Source: Acidobacteriota bacterium (GTDB lineage Bacteria > Acidobacteriota > UBA890 > WLXD01). Taken from it: DNA of 64,000 nt. The stretch is taken from assembly GCA_029263295.1 (NCBI GenBank), contig JAJCXT010000008.1:1-64000 (forward strand), written 5' to 3'. Below the pieces are notes generated by a model. It worked only from the letters and a program-made list of their open reading frames with translations. It was not told the DNA's origin and did no database searches. Position 1 is the stretch's first letter; every line of letters starts with the position of its first letter. Of the stretch, positions 1 through 10,514 are shown in pieces. Made by a program: the position numbers and the translations under genes.

Positions 1-587
1 CGGGCGGCTGCAAGCATCTCCCGTGAGCTGTCCACGGCGATCACCTTGCCAACGAACGGCGCCAGCGACTCCGACATACGGCCGGTACCGCAACCCAGAT
101 CACCCACGACCCAGTCACTGTCGAGCAGGCCCAGGAGCGCCTGCAGATCGGCACGGTCGCCGAACATATCCCGACGCACGTCGTCCCACGTGGCAGCGGT
201 CTCCGCGAAGAACTCCTGCGAACGCGACTTCCTTGTGGCCAGCACGCTGCGTACTCGGAGCACGTCCTGGCGCGCCGCCGGCAAACCGCCGATCCGATCG
301 CGCACCAGACCCCACAGATCGCTGGCATCCGCGTCGAGTTCGCGGTGCGCCATGCGGTAGTGACGGCTCGTGCCGTCGGGCGTCGACGTCAACCAGCCCT
401 CGTCCACGAGCAGCTTGAGGTGGCGGCTCACGGTCGACTGCGGCAGTTGCAGCACGGTGCAGAGCTCAGACACGGTGAACTCCTGACCCTCGAGAACCAG
501 CAGCAGCCGCGACCGTGTCACGTCGGCCAGGCTGCCCATCCGGTCCAGGATGCGTCCCGGCGCGCTCCGTGCAATTAATCCGTTCAT
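1..587 (-). CDS. ArsR-type HTH regulator fused to SAM-dependent methyltransferase (C-terminus cut by window edge)
   Basis: Reverse-strand reading from ATG at 587: MNGLIARSAPGRILDRMGSLADVTRSRLLLVLEGQEFTVSELCTVLQLPQSTVSRHLKLLVDEGWL...(wHTH) then GDLGCGTGRMSESLAPFVGKVIAVDSS (methyltransferase motif I). Open to position 1, so absent from the ORF track. Confidence 0.85.
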   Translation of the reverse strand, partial: MNGLIARSAPGRILDRMGSLADVTRSRLLLVLEGQEFTVSELCTVLQLPQSTVSRHLKLLVDEGWLTSTPDGTSRHYRMAHRELDADASDLWGLVRDRIGGLPAARQDVLRVRSVLATRKSRSQEFFAETAATWDDVRRDMFGDRADLQALLGLLDSDWVVGDLGCGTGRMSESLAPFVGKVIAVDSSREMLAAA

Positions 588-629
588 GCGGATAAACTGA
601 TGCAACCGTCTCGTGAAGTCAAGCCAGAG

Positions 630-1265
630 TCAGATGTTCTCAGCTGTGAGCTGAACCACGATTCCCGAGTAGGTGCCGGATACCTTGGCTCTGTTGATGT
701 TGACCCGCAGCAGGATCTCGCCCCAGATGTGCCCGCTCGCTCCGGTTGACGGCACGACGATGTTGGTGCCTTCCCTGCCGGCAGCGGCAACTCGAGCACG
801 CTGCACCCTGATTCTGTTGTTGCCGGGACCGGCGATCGTCGCATCCCTCTCGATGATGCTGATGGACACCTGGGTGTCACCGGATGCCGACACCGAGCGC
901 ATCGCCCACGCGTCCGGCACGGTTAGCCACAAACGCGGACCGCCAGTGAGTGGATTGCCGGTCGCGCTCCTGATGTCGGCATCGACACCCAGCGTACTGC
1001 CGGCCAGGCCCACGGTGGCCGACTGGTGGCCGACATTGGCCGGCTCCTTCCCCACGATGTAGTTGGTCAACTCGGCCGTGGTCAGGTCGAAGGTAATCTG
1101 ATCCCAGTACCACAGGACGACGTAGTCGGGAAAATCAACGCCAACGTCGTACACCAAGGTCTGTGCCGACGCCGGTGCCACCTGAACCACGGTGGCGATG
1201 GCCAGCAGCAGGCACACCGCGGCCGATATCATCCAGGCGGTCACACGTTGTCGGGTTCTCGGCAT
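630..1265 (-). CDS. Secreted hypothetical protein
   Basis: ORF 630..1334; likely start MPRTRQRVTAWMISAAVCLLLAIATVVQVAPASA (signal peptide). Confidence 0.65.
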   Translation of the reverse strand: MPRTRQRVTAWMISAAVCLLLAIATVVQVAPASAQTLVYDVGVDFPDYVVLWYWDQITFDLTTAELTNYIVGKEPANVGHQSATVGLAGSTLGVDADIRSATGNPLTGGPRLWLTVPDAWAMRSVSASGDTQVSISIIERDATIAGPGNNRIRVQRARVAAAGREGTNIVVPSTGASGHIWGEILLRVNINRAKVSGTYSGIVVQLTAENI

Positions 1266-1510
1266 CACTGATCCCTTACTCCAAGGGGCACTCCTACTCC
1301 AAGCGGCACTCCGCGCCCCAAGCCTGCGTTTCATCGTACCCAGCGTGAACGCCCAGCTTCAAACAGAAAACACTGACCCTGCATAATCGTGGCAACTAAT
1401 GGTCAGCAATAGACATGAAACAGCATCCATGTCCCTGCTTGCGTGCCCGAGCGATCTCCTGGCGGCGGTGGGCGCGCCTCTTCTGGAATCTGCCGGCATG
1501 AGTGCCCGGA

Positions 1511-2647
1511 CTACGGCACGGGTTGCTGGCCCGCACCCGCCGCTGCCGAGGAGCGGTGGATTCGCCACAGACCGTAGGTGAGCAATGGCAAGGCAAACAA
1601 CGCCAGGAATCCATAGGCCATCAGCGTATATCCCTGCGCCACCAGCGCGATGATGCCGAAGCGCGAGAGCAGGGCGGCCAGCAGCAGCACCGCGAAGGTC
1701 AGCGCTCCGGCCTGCCGGCCGCTCAACGGCTCGCGACCAGCCTCGCGTAGATTGGCCGAGATCCGATCGGTGATCGCGTGGATCATGCCGACGCTCGTCT
1801 CGACCAGGGTCCAGAGCACAACGATCGCGTAGAGCGCCACCAGCCACCCGCCGTTGGTGCGTTCGAGCATGACCAGCCACGGCACCTCGGCGCCGAGAAC
1901 CTCCGGGTCCGGATAGAAGCCGAGCACCGCCAGGTAGGTCAGCAGAAACGGTACGGTCGACAGCACGCCGGTGAGGATCCCCGCAGTGACCGCCTGCCAG
2001 CGCGCGGTCTGCCGGTCGAGCACGAACAGGGTGCTGGGCAATCCCGCCAGGTTGTAGCCCGCGTAGAGCAAGCCGATACCGAGAAGAGCGGCGATACCCG
2101 GCCCGTCGACCGGGTCGTGCGTGCCGGCTAGCGCCGGGCCGATGTTGGCAGAGGTCGCGCGAATGACGGATCCCGCGAAGAGCAGATAACCCGCGTACAG
2201 GACCACGGACCCGATCGACTTGAAGTGCTCGATCACGCGGCGGCCGGAAGCGTTGATCAACGCCACCAACACCATGATCAGGCCGACCCCAACCGCGTGC
2301 GGAAGCCCCAGCACCTGCTCACCGATCGCACCCGACGCAGCACTGACGACCGCGATGACAACAACGACCATCGTCACGTAGAGAACGTCGAACAACGGCC
2401 ACAGCGGACCGATGAGTTCCCTCACCAGGCTGCGATAGTCGAAGGCGCGCGTCACCCGCGCAAACTCGTAACACGCGGCGGTAATCACCGAGAAGCCGGC
2501 GCCGATCGCCACCAGGCTCCAGAGGCCGCCGCGGCCAAACTGGGCGCCGTACTCGACAATCTCCCGGCCGGTAGCGTACGCGCCGCCAATCAACACCGAC
2601 TGGAAGATGATCGCGGGAAGGAGCACCTGCTGCAGGGTTCGCTTCAT
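1511..2647 (-). CDS. YkvI-like multi-pass membrane transporter
   Basis: Internal start MKRTLQQVLLPAIIFQSVLIGGAYATGREIVEYGAQFG; about 10 hydrophobic segments; YkvI-like N-terminus. The longer ORF start (2995) overlaps the upstream gene. Confidence 0.75.
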   Translation of the reverse strand: MKRTLQQVLLPAIIFQSVLIGGAYATGREIVEYGAQFGRGGLWSLVAIGAGFSVITAACYEFARVTRAFDYRSLVRELIGPLWPLFDVLYVTMVVVVIAVVSAASGAIGEQVLGLPHAVGVGLIMVLVALINASGRRVIEHFKSIGSVVLYAGYLLFAGSVIRATSANIGPALAGTHDPVDGPGIAALLGIGLLYAGYNLAGLPSTLFVLDRQTARWQAVTAGILTGVLSTVPFLLTYLAVLGFYPDPEVLGAEVPWLVMLERTNGGWLVALYAIVVLWTLVETSVGMIHAITDRISANLREAGREPLSGRQAGALTFAVLLLAALLSRFGIIALVAQGYTLMAYGFLALFALPLLTYGLWRIHRSSAAAGAGQQPVP

Positions 2648-2652
2648 CGCGC

Positions 2653-4611
2653 TCACTGGACCGGCCGCGACACGGGACGATCCAACTCCAGCTTCCACAG
2701 GCTGTGAGATTGGTCTGCCGGGTTGCGGTAAATCTCGACGGCGTAGCGGCGCATGAAGTCGATGAACTTCCGCCGCTCCGCCGGGCCCAGGCCATTCGCC
2801 TCGAGTGTCGCGAACTCGTTCACGAGCAGATGGGTGATGCCCATGTCGCGGAAGAAGGTGACGATGTCCGCGGGCGAGAATGCCGCGGTGAGGACCTTTT
2901 CGAGTCGAAAGTGCCCGAACGTATAGTCTGCGCGCCAGCCGTTCGGGAAAGGCGTCATCGCGCCGTCGCCAGGCATGTCGTAGTAGTAGCCCCACGTCTG
3001 CCCGTTCACCAGGAACAGTCGGTCGCCCGGGCCAAGGACACGATTCGCCTCCGCAATCCCCCCGTAGGGTGGCAGCCTGCTGATGATGTACTCCTCCCGC
3101 GTTACTTCCCCACGCCAGTACGCCAGGTCCTTGTCCAGGTACGCCTCGGCATAGGCCTCGTTCAGACTGAGACCGATGAACACCAGCATCGCCGCCTGGG
3201 CCAATCGCCCACGCCGGCCGGTGGCGAGCACGGCCAGCAACGCCGAGGCCGCCGGGAGAATCGGCAACATGAAGCGCACCTGCGTCGTGGTCAAGGCCCA
3301 GGTGAACACGAACACGCTTCCGAAGACCGCGATCATGCGCAGGTCGCGCTCTCGCGAGCGCAGCAGCGCCAATGGCGCGAGCAGATAAACGGGGGTGAGG
3401 ATGCCGTCGTAGAAGCGGTAGTCAAACTTCGCATCCACGAACACGCGGTAGATCGAGGATAGGCGTTCGCCCAGCGTACGTTCGTACCCGGCGCCGTACT
3501 GTTGTTGCCAGGCCATGGCGAGCCTGGCCTGCTCCCCGCTCCAGTTCACCGCATCAGTGAGTTCGAGGGGCAAGACCTCGAACGGGAAGAAGGGCCAGCC
3601 TGTGATCCACCAGGTGCGTGCCAGGTGTGGCAGGAACATCACGAACCCGACCCCACCTAGCGCCACCAATCCGAACGGAACCGTGGGTGGCCGGCTGACC
3701 AGGTGTTCCACCAGCACCATCAAAGACAGCAGGAGCACTAGCTGCAGGCCCGTGTACTTCAGCGACCAGGCTCCCCCGGCGAGCAACCCTGCGAGGACCG
3801 CCCACTTCCACGCCGCCCATTCACTCTCCTGTCGCTCGCGGACGTAACGAATCGTCACCACCAGAGCAAGGAAGACGTAGAGGGTGTACGCCAGGTCGAT
3901 GTAAGCCAGGTGTCCCACGATGAGGATCTGCGGGATCGTCAGGAAGGTAGCGGTTGCCAGCACGGCCGCTGGTCGATCGGCGAGCGTGCGCGCGTAGCCG
4001 TAGATCGCCAGCATGCCGAGGAAGCCGAACAACAGGTGAAACAGGTGCGCCGCGGCCTCGCCCCCGAACTCCAGAGCGAACATGTAGAGCATCTGCACGT
4101 TCATCGGGTAGTAGGCCAGCACGTTGTCGGTAAACGGCGGCAGGAAACCTACCTGCAGGATTCGTTTCGGAACCTCGAGGTGATAGACGATCGCGTCGAT
4201 ACCCACCGCTGGCAGGTAACACCACACACCCATGGCGACGAAATAGGCGACTGCCCCGCCCAGACCGACCGCCAGGGCACGATCCTGTCGCGCTTCGCGC
4301 AGCACTGCTACAACGGCGCTCCGGGCCTGAGGCAGTGCGAGGCCAGCCAGCAGAATCACCGCGGCGAACATGGCCAGCAATAGCGGACGGCCGACGATCG
4401 GCACGCCAGTGAGGTACCCGAACATGGACGCGCCATAGAGCGCGTAGCAAAAAACCAGGATGCCCAGGGCGGTCTCGACAGCGACCTGAAGACCAACGTG
4501 GCGCAGAGTCCACCGCGGCCTGACGAGCCTGCTACCGACGTACCAGGACGCCAGTGCCGTACATACCACCTGCACGAGCGCGATCAAGAAGCTCCCCTCC
4601 CCTGGACGCAC
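2653..4611 (-). CDS. Polytopic membrane protein, GT-C / glycosyltransferase-39-like
   Basis: 652 aa, many TM segments, 'VGIDAIVYHLEVPKRILQVG' and 'YYPMNVQMLYMFAL' resembling GT-C lumenal motifs. Confidence 0.65.
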   Translation of the reverse strand: MRPGEGSFLIALVQVVCTALASWYVGSRLVRPRWTLRHVGLQVAVETALGILVFCYALYGASMFGYLTGVPIVGRPLLLAMFAAVILLAGLALPQARSAVVAVLREARQDRALAVGLGGAVAYFVAMGVWCYLPAVGIDAIVYHLEVPKRILQVGFLPPFTDNVLAYYPMNVQMLYMFALEFGGEAAAHLFHLLFGFLGMLAIYGYARTLADRPAAVLATATFLTIPQILIVGHLAYIDLAYTLYVFLALVVTIRYVRERQESEWAAWKWAVLAGLLAGGAWSLKYTGLQLVLLLSLMVLVEHLVSRPPTVPFGLVALGGVGFVMFLPHLARTWWITGWPFFPFEVLPLELTDAVNWSGEQARLAMAWQQQYGAGYERTLGERLSSIYRVFVDAKFDYRFYDGILTPVYLLAPLALLRSRERDLRMIAVFGSVFVFTWALTTTQVRFMLPILPAASALLAVLATGRRGRLAQAAMLVFIGLSLNEAYAEAYLDKDLAYWRGEVTREEYIISRLPPYGGIAEANRVLGPGDRLFLVNGQTWGYYYDMPGDGAMTPFPNGWRADYTFGHFRLEKVLTAAFSPADIVTFFRDMGITHLLVNEFATLEANGLGPAERRKFIDFMRRYAVEIYRNPADQSHSLWKLELDRPVSRPVQ

Positions 4612-4704
4612 ACGTTGCCCTGTCGGCGGGCGGTGGCGTATCGTCCCCTGGAATCAGCCAGCGAAACGCGGCGGCATCCCCCAATCCCCGACACCAGGAC
4701 CAAC

Positions 4705-5988
4705 ATGCGCAGACTGCTCGCCTTTTCGGCCGCCATGCTACTCGCTTCCGCCACGCTGAGCCAGGCGGTCGCCGGCCCTGCCGACGAAGGCGACAACTGG
4801 CCTAACTGGCGTGGCCCTTCTCGCGACGGCAGCAGCGCCGAGACGGGACTCCCACTGGAATGGACCACCACCGAAAACATCGCATGGAGTCTGGAGTTGG
4901 ATTCCTGGAGCGGGTCCACGCCGATCATCTGGGGCGAGACGGTTTTCCTGAGCGTCGCGGACGGCGAGAGCCTGTGGCTCTGGGCCCTGAATCGCGATAG
5001 CGGCGAGAAGCTCTGGCAGGGATTTCTCTCTGACGGAGATCACACGGAGCGCAAGCAGAACATGTCCTCGCCGTCGCCGGTGACCGATGGCGAGCACGTC
5101 TGGATCATGACCGGCACAGGCATCCTGAAGGCGTTCGACTTCGAGGGCAACGAGCGCTGGAGCCGTGACATCCCGGCCGACTACGGCGACTTTGGACTCC
5201 AGTGGGGGTACGCCTCTTCGCCCCTGCTGTACGACGGCGCCTTGTACGTGCAGGTACTGCACGGGATGAAGACGGACGATACGCCGTACGTGCTACGAAT
5301 CGATCCGGCCACCGGGAAGACCGTGTGGAAGGTCGAGCGCCCCACCGAGGCGATCATGGAATCTCCTGATTCCTACACGACCCCGGCGCTGCTCGAGCAC
5401 GAGGACGGCGACGAGATCATCATTACCGGTGGCGACGTCGTTACTGGTCACGACCCGGCTAGCGGAGAAGAACTATGGCGGCTGGACGGCCTCAACCCCG
5501 ACAACCAACGGAACTACAGAATCGTCGCTTCACCGTTGATCCACGACGACATCATCTACGCGCCCACGCGGGAGCGACCTCTACTCGCGATCCGGGCGGG
5601 CGGGCGCGGTGATATCACCGAGACGCACAGGCTCTGGTCGTTCAACAACGGCCCGGATGTGCCCACGCCGGTGACCGACGGCAAGTACTTCTACAGCATC
5701 AACGACAAGGGCATCGCCTACTGCCTGGATGCCAGGACCGGCGAGAACATCTACGGTCCGGTCCGCCTGGCAGTAGCCACCTACAGTGGCTCTCCTGTGC
5801 TGGCCGACGGCAAGATCTACATCACCAACGAGGATGGCTTGACCAGCGTGATGAAGGCCGGACCGGAGTTCGAGGTGCTGGCCGAGAACGACCTCGGTGA
5901 CTACACCTTGAGTTCACCGGCGATCTCCGACGGCCAGATCTTCATCCGCACCGCCAGCGCCCTTTATGCGATCGGCCAGCGCCGCTGA
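4705..5988 (+). CDS. Secreted PQQ/BamB-like beta-propeller protein
   Basis: Signal peptide [24 protein letters not shown] then [23 protein letters not shown] and repeated WxLDxxSG-type blades. Confidence 0.85.
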   Translation: MRRLLAFSAAMLLASATLSQAVAGPADEGDNWPNWRGPSRDGSSAETGLPLEWTTTENIAWSLELDSWSGSTPIIWGETVFLSVADGESLWLWALNRDSGEKLWQGFLSDGDHTERKQNMSSPSPVTDGEHVWIMTGTGILKAFDFEGNERWSRDIPADYGDFGLQWGYASSPLLYDGALYVQVLHGMKTDDTPYVLRIDPATGKTVWKVERPTEAIMESPDSYTTPALLEHEDGDEIIITGGDVVTGHDPASGEELWRLDGLNPDNQRNYRIVASPLIHDDIIYAPTRERPLLAIRAGGRGDITETHRLWSFNNGPDVPTPVTDGKYFYSINDKGIAYCLDARTGENIYGPVRLAVATYSGSPVLADGKIYITNEDGLTSVMKAGPEFEVLAENDLGDYTLSSPAISDGQIFIRTASALYAIGQRR

Positions 5989-7285
5989 GTTGCCCGCGCG
6001 GGCGGGCCGAGCGGCGCGTGCTCTCGGCCTTGGGCTTGGCCTCTGCCTGAGCCTCGCCGCGAACGGGTGCAGCAGTGAGCCGCCCCACCCCGGGCCCGAC
6101 TCGGCGCTGCAGGTGGACATCGACGTTCTTGCTGAAGGCACCGTGATCCGCAATACGGACGGCTCGATGTGGCAAGGGCCCGCGCGGCTCGTGCCCGAAG
6201 CCACCATTGGTTCTACGGATGGCCCGAGCGAGCTCATGTTCGGCCGCATCGCGGATTTTGAAGTTACGGCAGAGCACATCTACGTACTCGAGGCCCAACC
6301 ACCACTCGTGCGCAAGTACGATCACGACGGCAACTGGATTGCCGACCTCGGCGGTCGCGGCCAGGGGCCGGGGCAGTTCGAATGGCCGGCGGGGCTAGCG
6401 GTGGACGCGACACAAGAGCAGGTCTACGTCCAGCATAGAGAGCCGTGGAGGCTCGCGAGAGTCAGCACCAACGGGGGCCGCCCCGGCACCCTCGAGGTCG
6501 AACTGCCCGCGGCCGAGGCGGACATGGTGCTCACGCCCGCCGGTCTTGCCCGTGCCGTCGTGCTGGAGCGCGCCGAAGGGCGGTTCGAACGGAGTATCGC
6601 CCTCGAGTGGCTACCTCTCGACACGCTCGATCCCACGCGTGTGCCGCTGGAGGGCGCCGGATTGTCAGCGATCTGGACAGCCACCTGTGATGGTGGGGGC
6701 GCTATCGCCATACCGATCCCATTCGCGCCCGAAGTCCAGTGGCTGCTGTTCCGCCACGGCGGGTACGCACTCGGCAGGTCGGACGAGTATCGCTTCGTCA
6801 TCCACTCGGCGGACGGTTCTACGCGGACGGTGCACAGGTACTGGACACCGGTCCTCGCCAGCGCCGCAGAGCGTGAGTGGCGAACTCGCCTAGCGCGCAG
6901 CGGAGCCAGCTGCGGAGGAGGAGCGTCCCCGTGGAATGGTCCGGACGCACCAGCTTCCAAGCGCGCCTTTGACTCCTTGTTCAGCGATGGGGCCGGGCGG
7001 ATTTGGGTCGTTCGCGAGGGAAACGGCCAGCCACTTGGCGACTGCGCCACCGCGGGCGAGCCGCTCTCGGAGTGGCGGCAGCGCCCCTGCTGGGAAGCTC
7101 CGGTGCTGGTCGATATCTTCGACGAGGAAGGTAGATTCCTCGGCCCGCTCAACCTGCCCGACGGGCTACGCCTCCACCCGCGCCCCGCCGCGAAAGGCGA
7201 CCGCATTCTCGCTGTCACCCTCGACGCGGGGGGAAACCCCAACCTGACCTGGTATCGGCTGCAACGACCGACCGCGTCACCCTGA
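5966..7285 (+). CDS. Lipoprotein, NHL/6-bladed-propeller-like hypothetical
   Basis: Lipobox-like LAANGC; 'VRKYDHDGNWIADLGGRGQGPGQFEWPAGLAVDA' NHL-like repeat; overlaps upstream CDS by 23 nt. Confidence 0.7.
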   Translation: MRSASAAELPARAGRAARALGLGLGLCLSLAANGCSSEPPHPGPDSALQVDIDVLAEGTVIRNTDGSMWQGPARLVPEATIGSTDGPSELMFGRIADFEVTAEHIYVLEAQPPLVRKYDHDGNWIADLGGRGQGPGQFEWPAGLAVDATQEQVYVQHREPWRLARVSTNGGRPGTLEVELPAAEADMVLTPAGLARAVVLERAEGRFERSIALEWLPLDTLDPTRVPLEGAGLSAIWTATCDGGGAIAIPIPFAPEVQWLLFRHGGYALGRSDEYRFVIHSADGSTRTVHRYWTPVLASAAEREWRTRLARSGASCGGGASPWNGPDAPASKRAFDSLFSDGAGRIWVVREGNGQPLGDCATAGEPLSEWRQRPCWEAPVLVDIFDEEGRFLGPLNLPDGLRLHPRPAAKGDRILAVTLDAGGNPNLTWYRLQRPTASP

Positions 7286-7301
7286 CCCGCGGCCCTTCAA
7301 C

Positions 7302-10037
7302 TCACCGCGTGCGCAGCGCCGACGAGGGCTCCACGTGTGAGGCGCGCAGTGCTGGAACCAGGTTGGCGATCACGCCGACCATGCACAGCGCCGCGGCGGC
7401 CGCCACGTACGCCAGCACGTCGACCGAACTGACGCCGTAGAGCAGCGCGCCGAGCATGCGCGTGGACGCCAGGCTCAGCACGATGCCGATTCCCGCGCCG
7501 ATCAGGATCAGGCGCATGCCTTGGCCGAGCACCATCCGGACGACGCTGCGACGATCCGCGCCGATCGCCATCCGTATGCCGATCTCGCGTGTCCGCTGGG
7601 ACACCGCGAAAGCGATCACTCCGTAGACGCCGACCGATGCCAGCAGAGCGCCGATGACACCGAGCAAGCCCAGCGCCGCGGCCGCGAGGCGAACCGGGAA
7701 AAGGCTCAGAGCCAGATGCTCGCTGATGGTCTCGACCTCCATGACGGCCAGACCCGGGTCCATCTCCCGGAGGATCTGACGCATGGCTGTGAGTACGGCC
7801 GCCTGGTCTCCCTGGGTACGCGCAAGCAGGCTGCCAAAGCCACTGGCGTTGTCCTGGGCGTAGGGCACGTAGATGTTCCGTGTCGGTCCCTCGCCCAGAG
7901 TCGACACCTTGTGCTCGCTATGGATGCCAACAACTTCGGCAAAGGGACCGTCGGCGCCACTCACGGAGAGTCGCTTGCCGATGGGGGCTTGCCCGGGCCA
8001 GAGATCGGCCGCCAGCACCTCGTTGATGATCACCACGGGCGGCGCCTCTTTGACATCCGCCGCGGTGAAGCGTCGTCCCTGGTCGATGCCGATGCCCATG
8101 ACGTCGAAGTAGTTGGGATCCACCGACGTCGTCATCACGGAAGGAGGGTCCTCGCCGGGCGCCAGTTGCTGCCCCTCGAGGTATACGTCGCGGCTCGTCA
8201 CCATGGTGGACTCGAGCGGCAGCCGCTCCGCGAATGCCACCTGCGTGACACCGGGAAGCGCCGCGATCCTGTCCATGGCGCGGAGATAGAAGTCCTGGGC
8301 CTCGTCCGGGCTGTAGCCCTGGAACGCGAGGGCGGCGCCCATATTGACGACGGACTCGGTAGCGATGCCCGGGTCGATCGACTGCGCGTTCTGCAGGCTA
8401 CGCACCATGAGGGCGGCTGCGACCAGCAACACGAGCGAGAGCGTCACCTGGGCCACGACCAGGCTGCTGCGCAAACGCGACCCTCTCAGTCGGCCGCTAT
8501 CACCCGCCTCGTCGCCACGCAACGACTGTGAAAGATCGGCGCGCGTCGACCGCAATGCCGGCACCAGGCCAAACGCGAGCCCTGTGAGCATCGCGACGAC
8601 GGCGGTGAACAGCCACACCCGCCCGCTAACATCCACGGCCAGCGAAATGGGCACCATGATCGGCGGCTGTATTGCCAGCAGCAGTTGCAGAGCCGACTTG
8701 GCGATCACCACGGCCAGGAGGCCTCCGATGAGCGACAGCATCATGCTCTCGGTGAGCAACTGACGAACAAGTCTGCCGCGACCGGCTCCCAGGGCCAGGC
8801 GGATGGCGATTTCCTGCCTTCGCACCGAGCCGCGCGCCAGCATCATGTTGGCCACGTTCGCGCATGCAAGCAGCAGGACCAGCCCAACGAGTCCCATGAG
8901 CACGCCGGCAGCAGGCAACATTGCCTTGTCGATCCCAGGCTCGATGCGCAGATCCGAGGCCTGGAACAGGGTGAATCCCATCTCGCCATTCGTGTCGGGG
9001 AAGTCCTGGCCGAGCTGGACACCGATCGATACCACATCCGCCGTGGCCTGTTCGATCGTCGTGCCCGCGCCCAGGCGGCCGATCACATGAAAGGAGTGCG
9101 AGCCGCGCCGCTCGAGGCCACTGGTCGCGCCGGTAACCGGCCGCAGGGCCTCCCCCGCGAATGTCGGCAGCCAGAAGCTGACTTCCAGCGGCGGGACGAG
9201 CCCCGTGTAGCGGTCGTCCACGACGCCGATGAGCGTGTGAGGACTGCCCCCGAAACGCAGTTCGCTACCCAGCGCCGCCTCGGTACCACCAAGGCGATCG
9301 CGCCAGAACTTCTCGCTCACCATCGCCACGTTGTGGTTTCCCGCGACGTCTTCCTGCGGCGCGAACGTCCTGCCCACGAGCGGCGGAATTCCGAGGACAC
9401 CGAAGTAGTTCGCCGACACCGACTCGCCGAATACGAAATCAACCTCGCCGTCGGCGTTGTACGTGGCGATCTCGGTGCGCACGGCGGCCAGGCCGGTGAA
9501 GGACCCGGCGTTCTCACGCACATCCAGAAAGTCTGGATAGGACATGAACATGTCGCCGAATTCCGTTCCGTCGCGGCCCAGGCGCACGACCGAGTCCGGA
9601 TCGGCGGCCGGCAGGGGCGTGAACAACAAGGCATCGACGAGGGTAAACATCGTCGTGTTGAAGCCAATGCCCACCGCCAGCGACACGATCGCGACGGTCG
9701 AGAACATCGGGCTCTTCACGAGCATGCGGAGGCCAAAACGAATGTCGGCAAGAAGATCGGTCATCAGGCTCGCACCGGGGGATCGGTCGGTTCGGTTGGG
9801 GAACTGGCCCAGGGGGTCTCGACGATCGCGCTTGGCGTGCCCTCCCTCCAGGACCATGTGATCGAGGTTGCCGAAGCGGCGCTCGGCGTCGCGTCGCGCG
9901 GATGCCGGGTCCATGCCCGCCGCGACGTTGTCGTCGGCGCACAGGGCGATATGAGCCAACATCTCTTCGCGGATCTCGTGCTCGAGACGGCGCCCACCGG
10001 CACCGGTCGCGAACTGCCGCCGCAGGAAGCTCAGCAT
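7302..10037 (-). CDS. MacB/FtsX-type ABC permease, ADOP-like (no ATPase domain), copy 1
   Basis: MLSFLRRQFATG...EEMLAHI N-terminal region; 'DIRFGLRMLVKSPMFSTVAIVSLAVGIGFNTTMFTLVDALL'; two FtsX-type halves; ends VPALRASHVEPSSALRTR. Confidence 0.9.
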   Translation of the reverse strand: MLSFLRRQFATGAGGRRLEHEIREEMLAHIALCADDNVAAGMDPASARRDAERRFGNLDHMVLEGGHAKRDRRDPLGQFPNRTDRSPGASLMTDLLADIRFGLRMLVKSPMFSTVAIVSLAVGIGFNTTMFTLVDALLFTPLPAADPDSVVRLGRDGTEFGDMFMSYPDFLDVRENAGSFTGLAAVRTEIATYNADGEVDFVFGESVSANYFGVLGIPPLVGRTFAPQEDVAGNHNVAMVSEKFWRDRLGGTEAALGSELRFGGSPHTLIGVVDDRYTGLVPPLEVSFWLPTFAGEALRPVTGATSGLERRGSHSFHVIGRLGAGTTIEQATADVVSIGVQLGQDFPDTNGEMGFTLFQASDLRIEPGIDKAMLPAAGVLMGLVGLVLLLACANVANMMLARGSVRRQEIAIRLALGAGRGRLVRQLLTESMMLSLIGGLLAVVIAKSALQLLLAIQPPIMVPISLAVDVSGRVWLFTAVVAMLTGLAFGLVPALRSTRADLSQSLRGDEAGDSGRLRGSRLRSSLVVAQVTLSLVLLVAAALMVRSLQNAQSIDPGIATESVVNMGAALAFQGYSPDEAQDFYLRAMDRIAALPGVTQVAFAERLPLESTMVTSRDVYLEGQQLAPGEDPPSVMTTSVDPNYFDVMGIGIDQGRRFTAADVKEAPPVVIINEVLAADLWPGQAPIGKRLSVSGADGPFAEVVGIHSEHKVSTLGEGPTRNIYVPYAQDNASGFGSLLARTQGDQAAVLTAMRQILREMDPGLAVMEVETISEHLALSLFPVRLAAAALGLLGVIGALLASVGVYGVIAFAVSQRTREIGIRMAIGADRRSVVRMVLGQGMRLILIGAGIGIVLSLASTRMLGALLYGVSSVDVLAYVAAAAALCMVGVIANLVPALRASHVEPSSALRTR

Positions 10038-10354
10038 CAGTTCGACTCCAGTACCTTGCCCACGGCGCTCGAGAACTCGCTCCAACTACTGCTCTCGGCG
10101 TCCAACTGCGTCCGCCCTTCAGGCGTCAGTTCGTAGAACTTCGCTCGACGCTTCGTGTCGGTGACCCCCCAGTCGGCGACGATCCAGCCGCGCTTTTCCA
10201 TGCGGTAAAGCGCCGGATCCATAGAGCCTTCCTCGACGTCGAGCACCTCGTCGGTGGCGGCATGGATCGCCTTGGCGATGCCGTAGCCGTGCGCCGGGCC
10301 GCCGCGGAGCGTCCTCAACACGAGCAAATCCAGGGTTCCTCTCAGCAGGTCCAT
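10037..10354 (-). CDS. PadR-family transcriptional regulator, copy 1
   Basis: MDLLRGTLDLLVLRTLRGGPAHGYGIAKAI...YRMEKRGWI; TGATG overlap with downstream permease. Confidence 0.9.
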   Translation of the reverse strand: MDLLRGTLDLLVLRTLRGGPAHGYGIAKAIHAATDEVLDVEEGSMDPALYRMEKRGWIVADWGVTDTKRRAKFYELTPEGRTQLDAESSSWSEFSSAVGKVLESN

Positions 10355-10514
10355 TCCATCGTCTCCAGGAGTCGATTCGGCCGGCGCCGCCAATCCTTAG
10401 GCTTCCTATACTTAGAAACTCTAGGGATGTTACTTACCTACTAGAACGGTGGCAAGCGGCCATTAGTTTCATGTTGTTCGCCGAGCCCCTCGCTTTTGTC
10501 CCGCGGACGATACG

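Noticed and set aside
8685-10136. Long antisense ORF (+, 483 aa) opposite ADOP permease copy 1
   Set aside because: Low-complexity H/R/Q-rich translation with no domain; the minus strand encodes a convincing permease. Typical high-GC shadow ORF.
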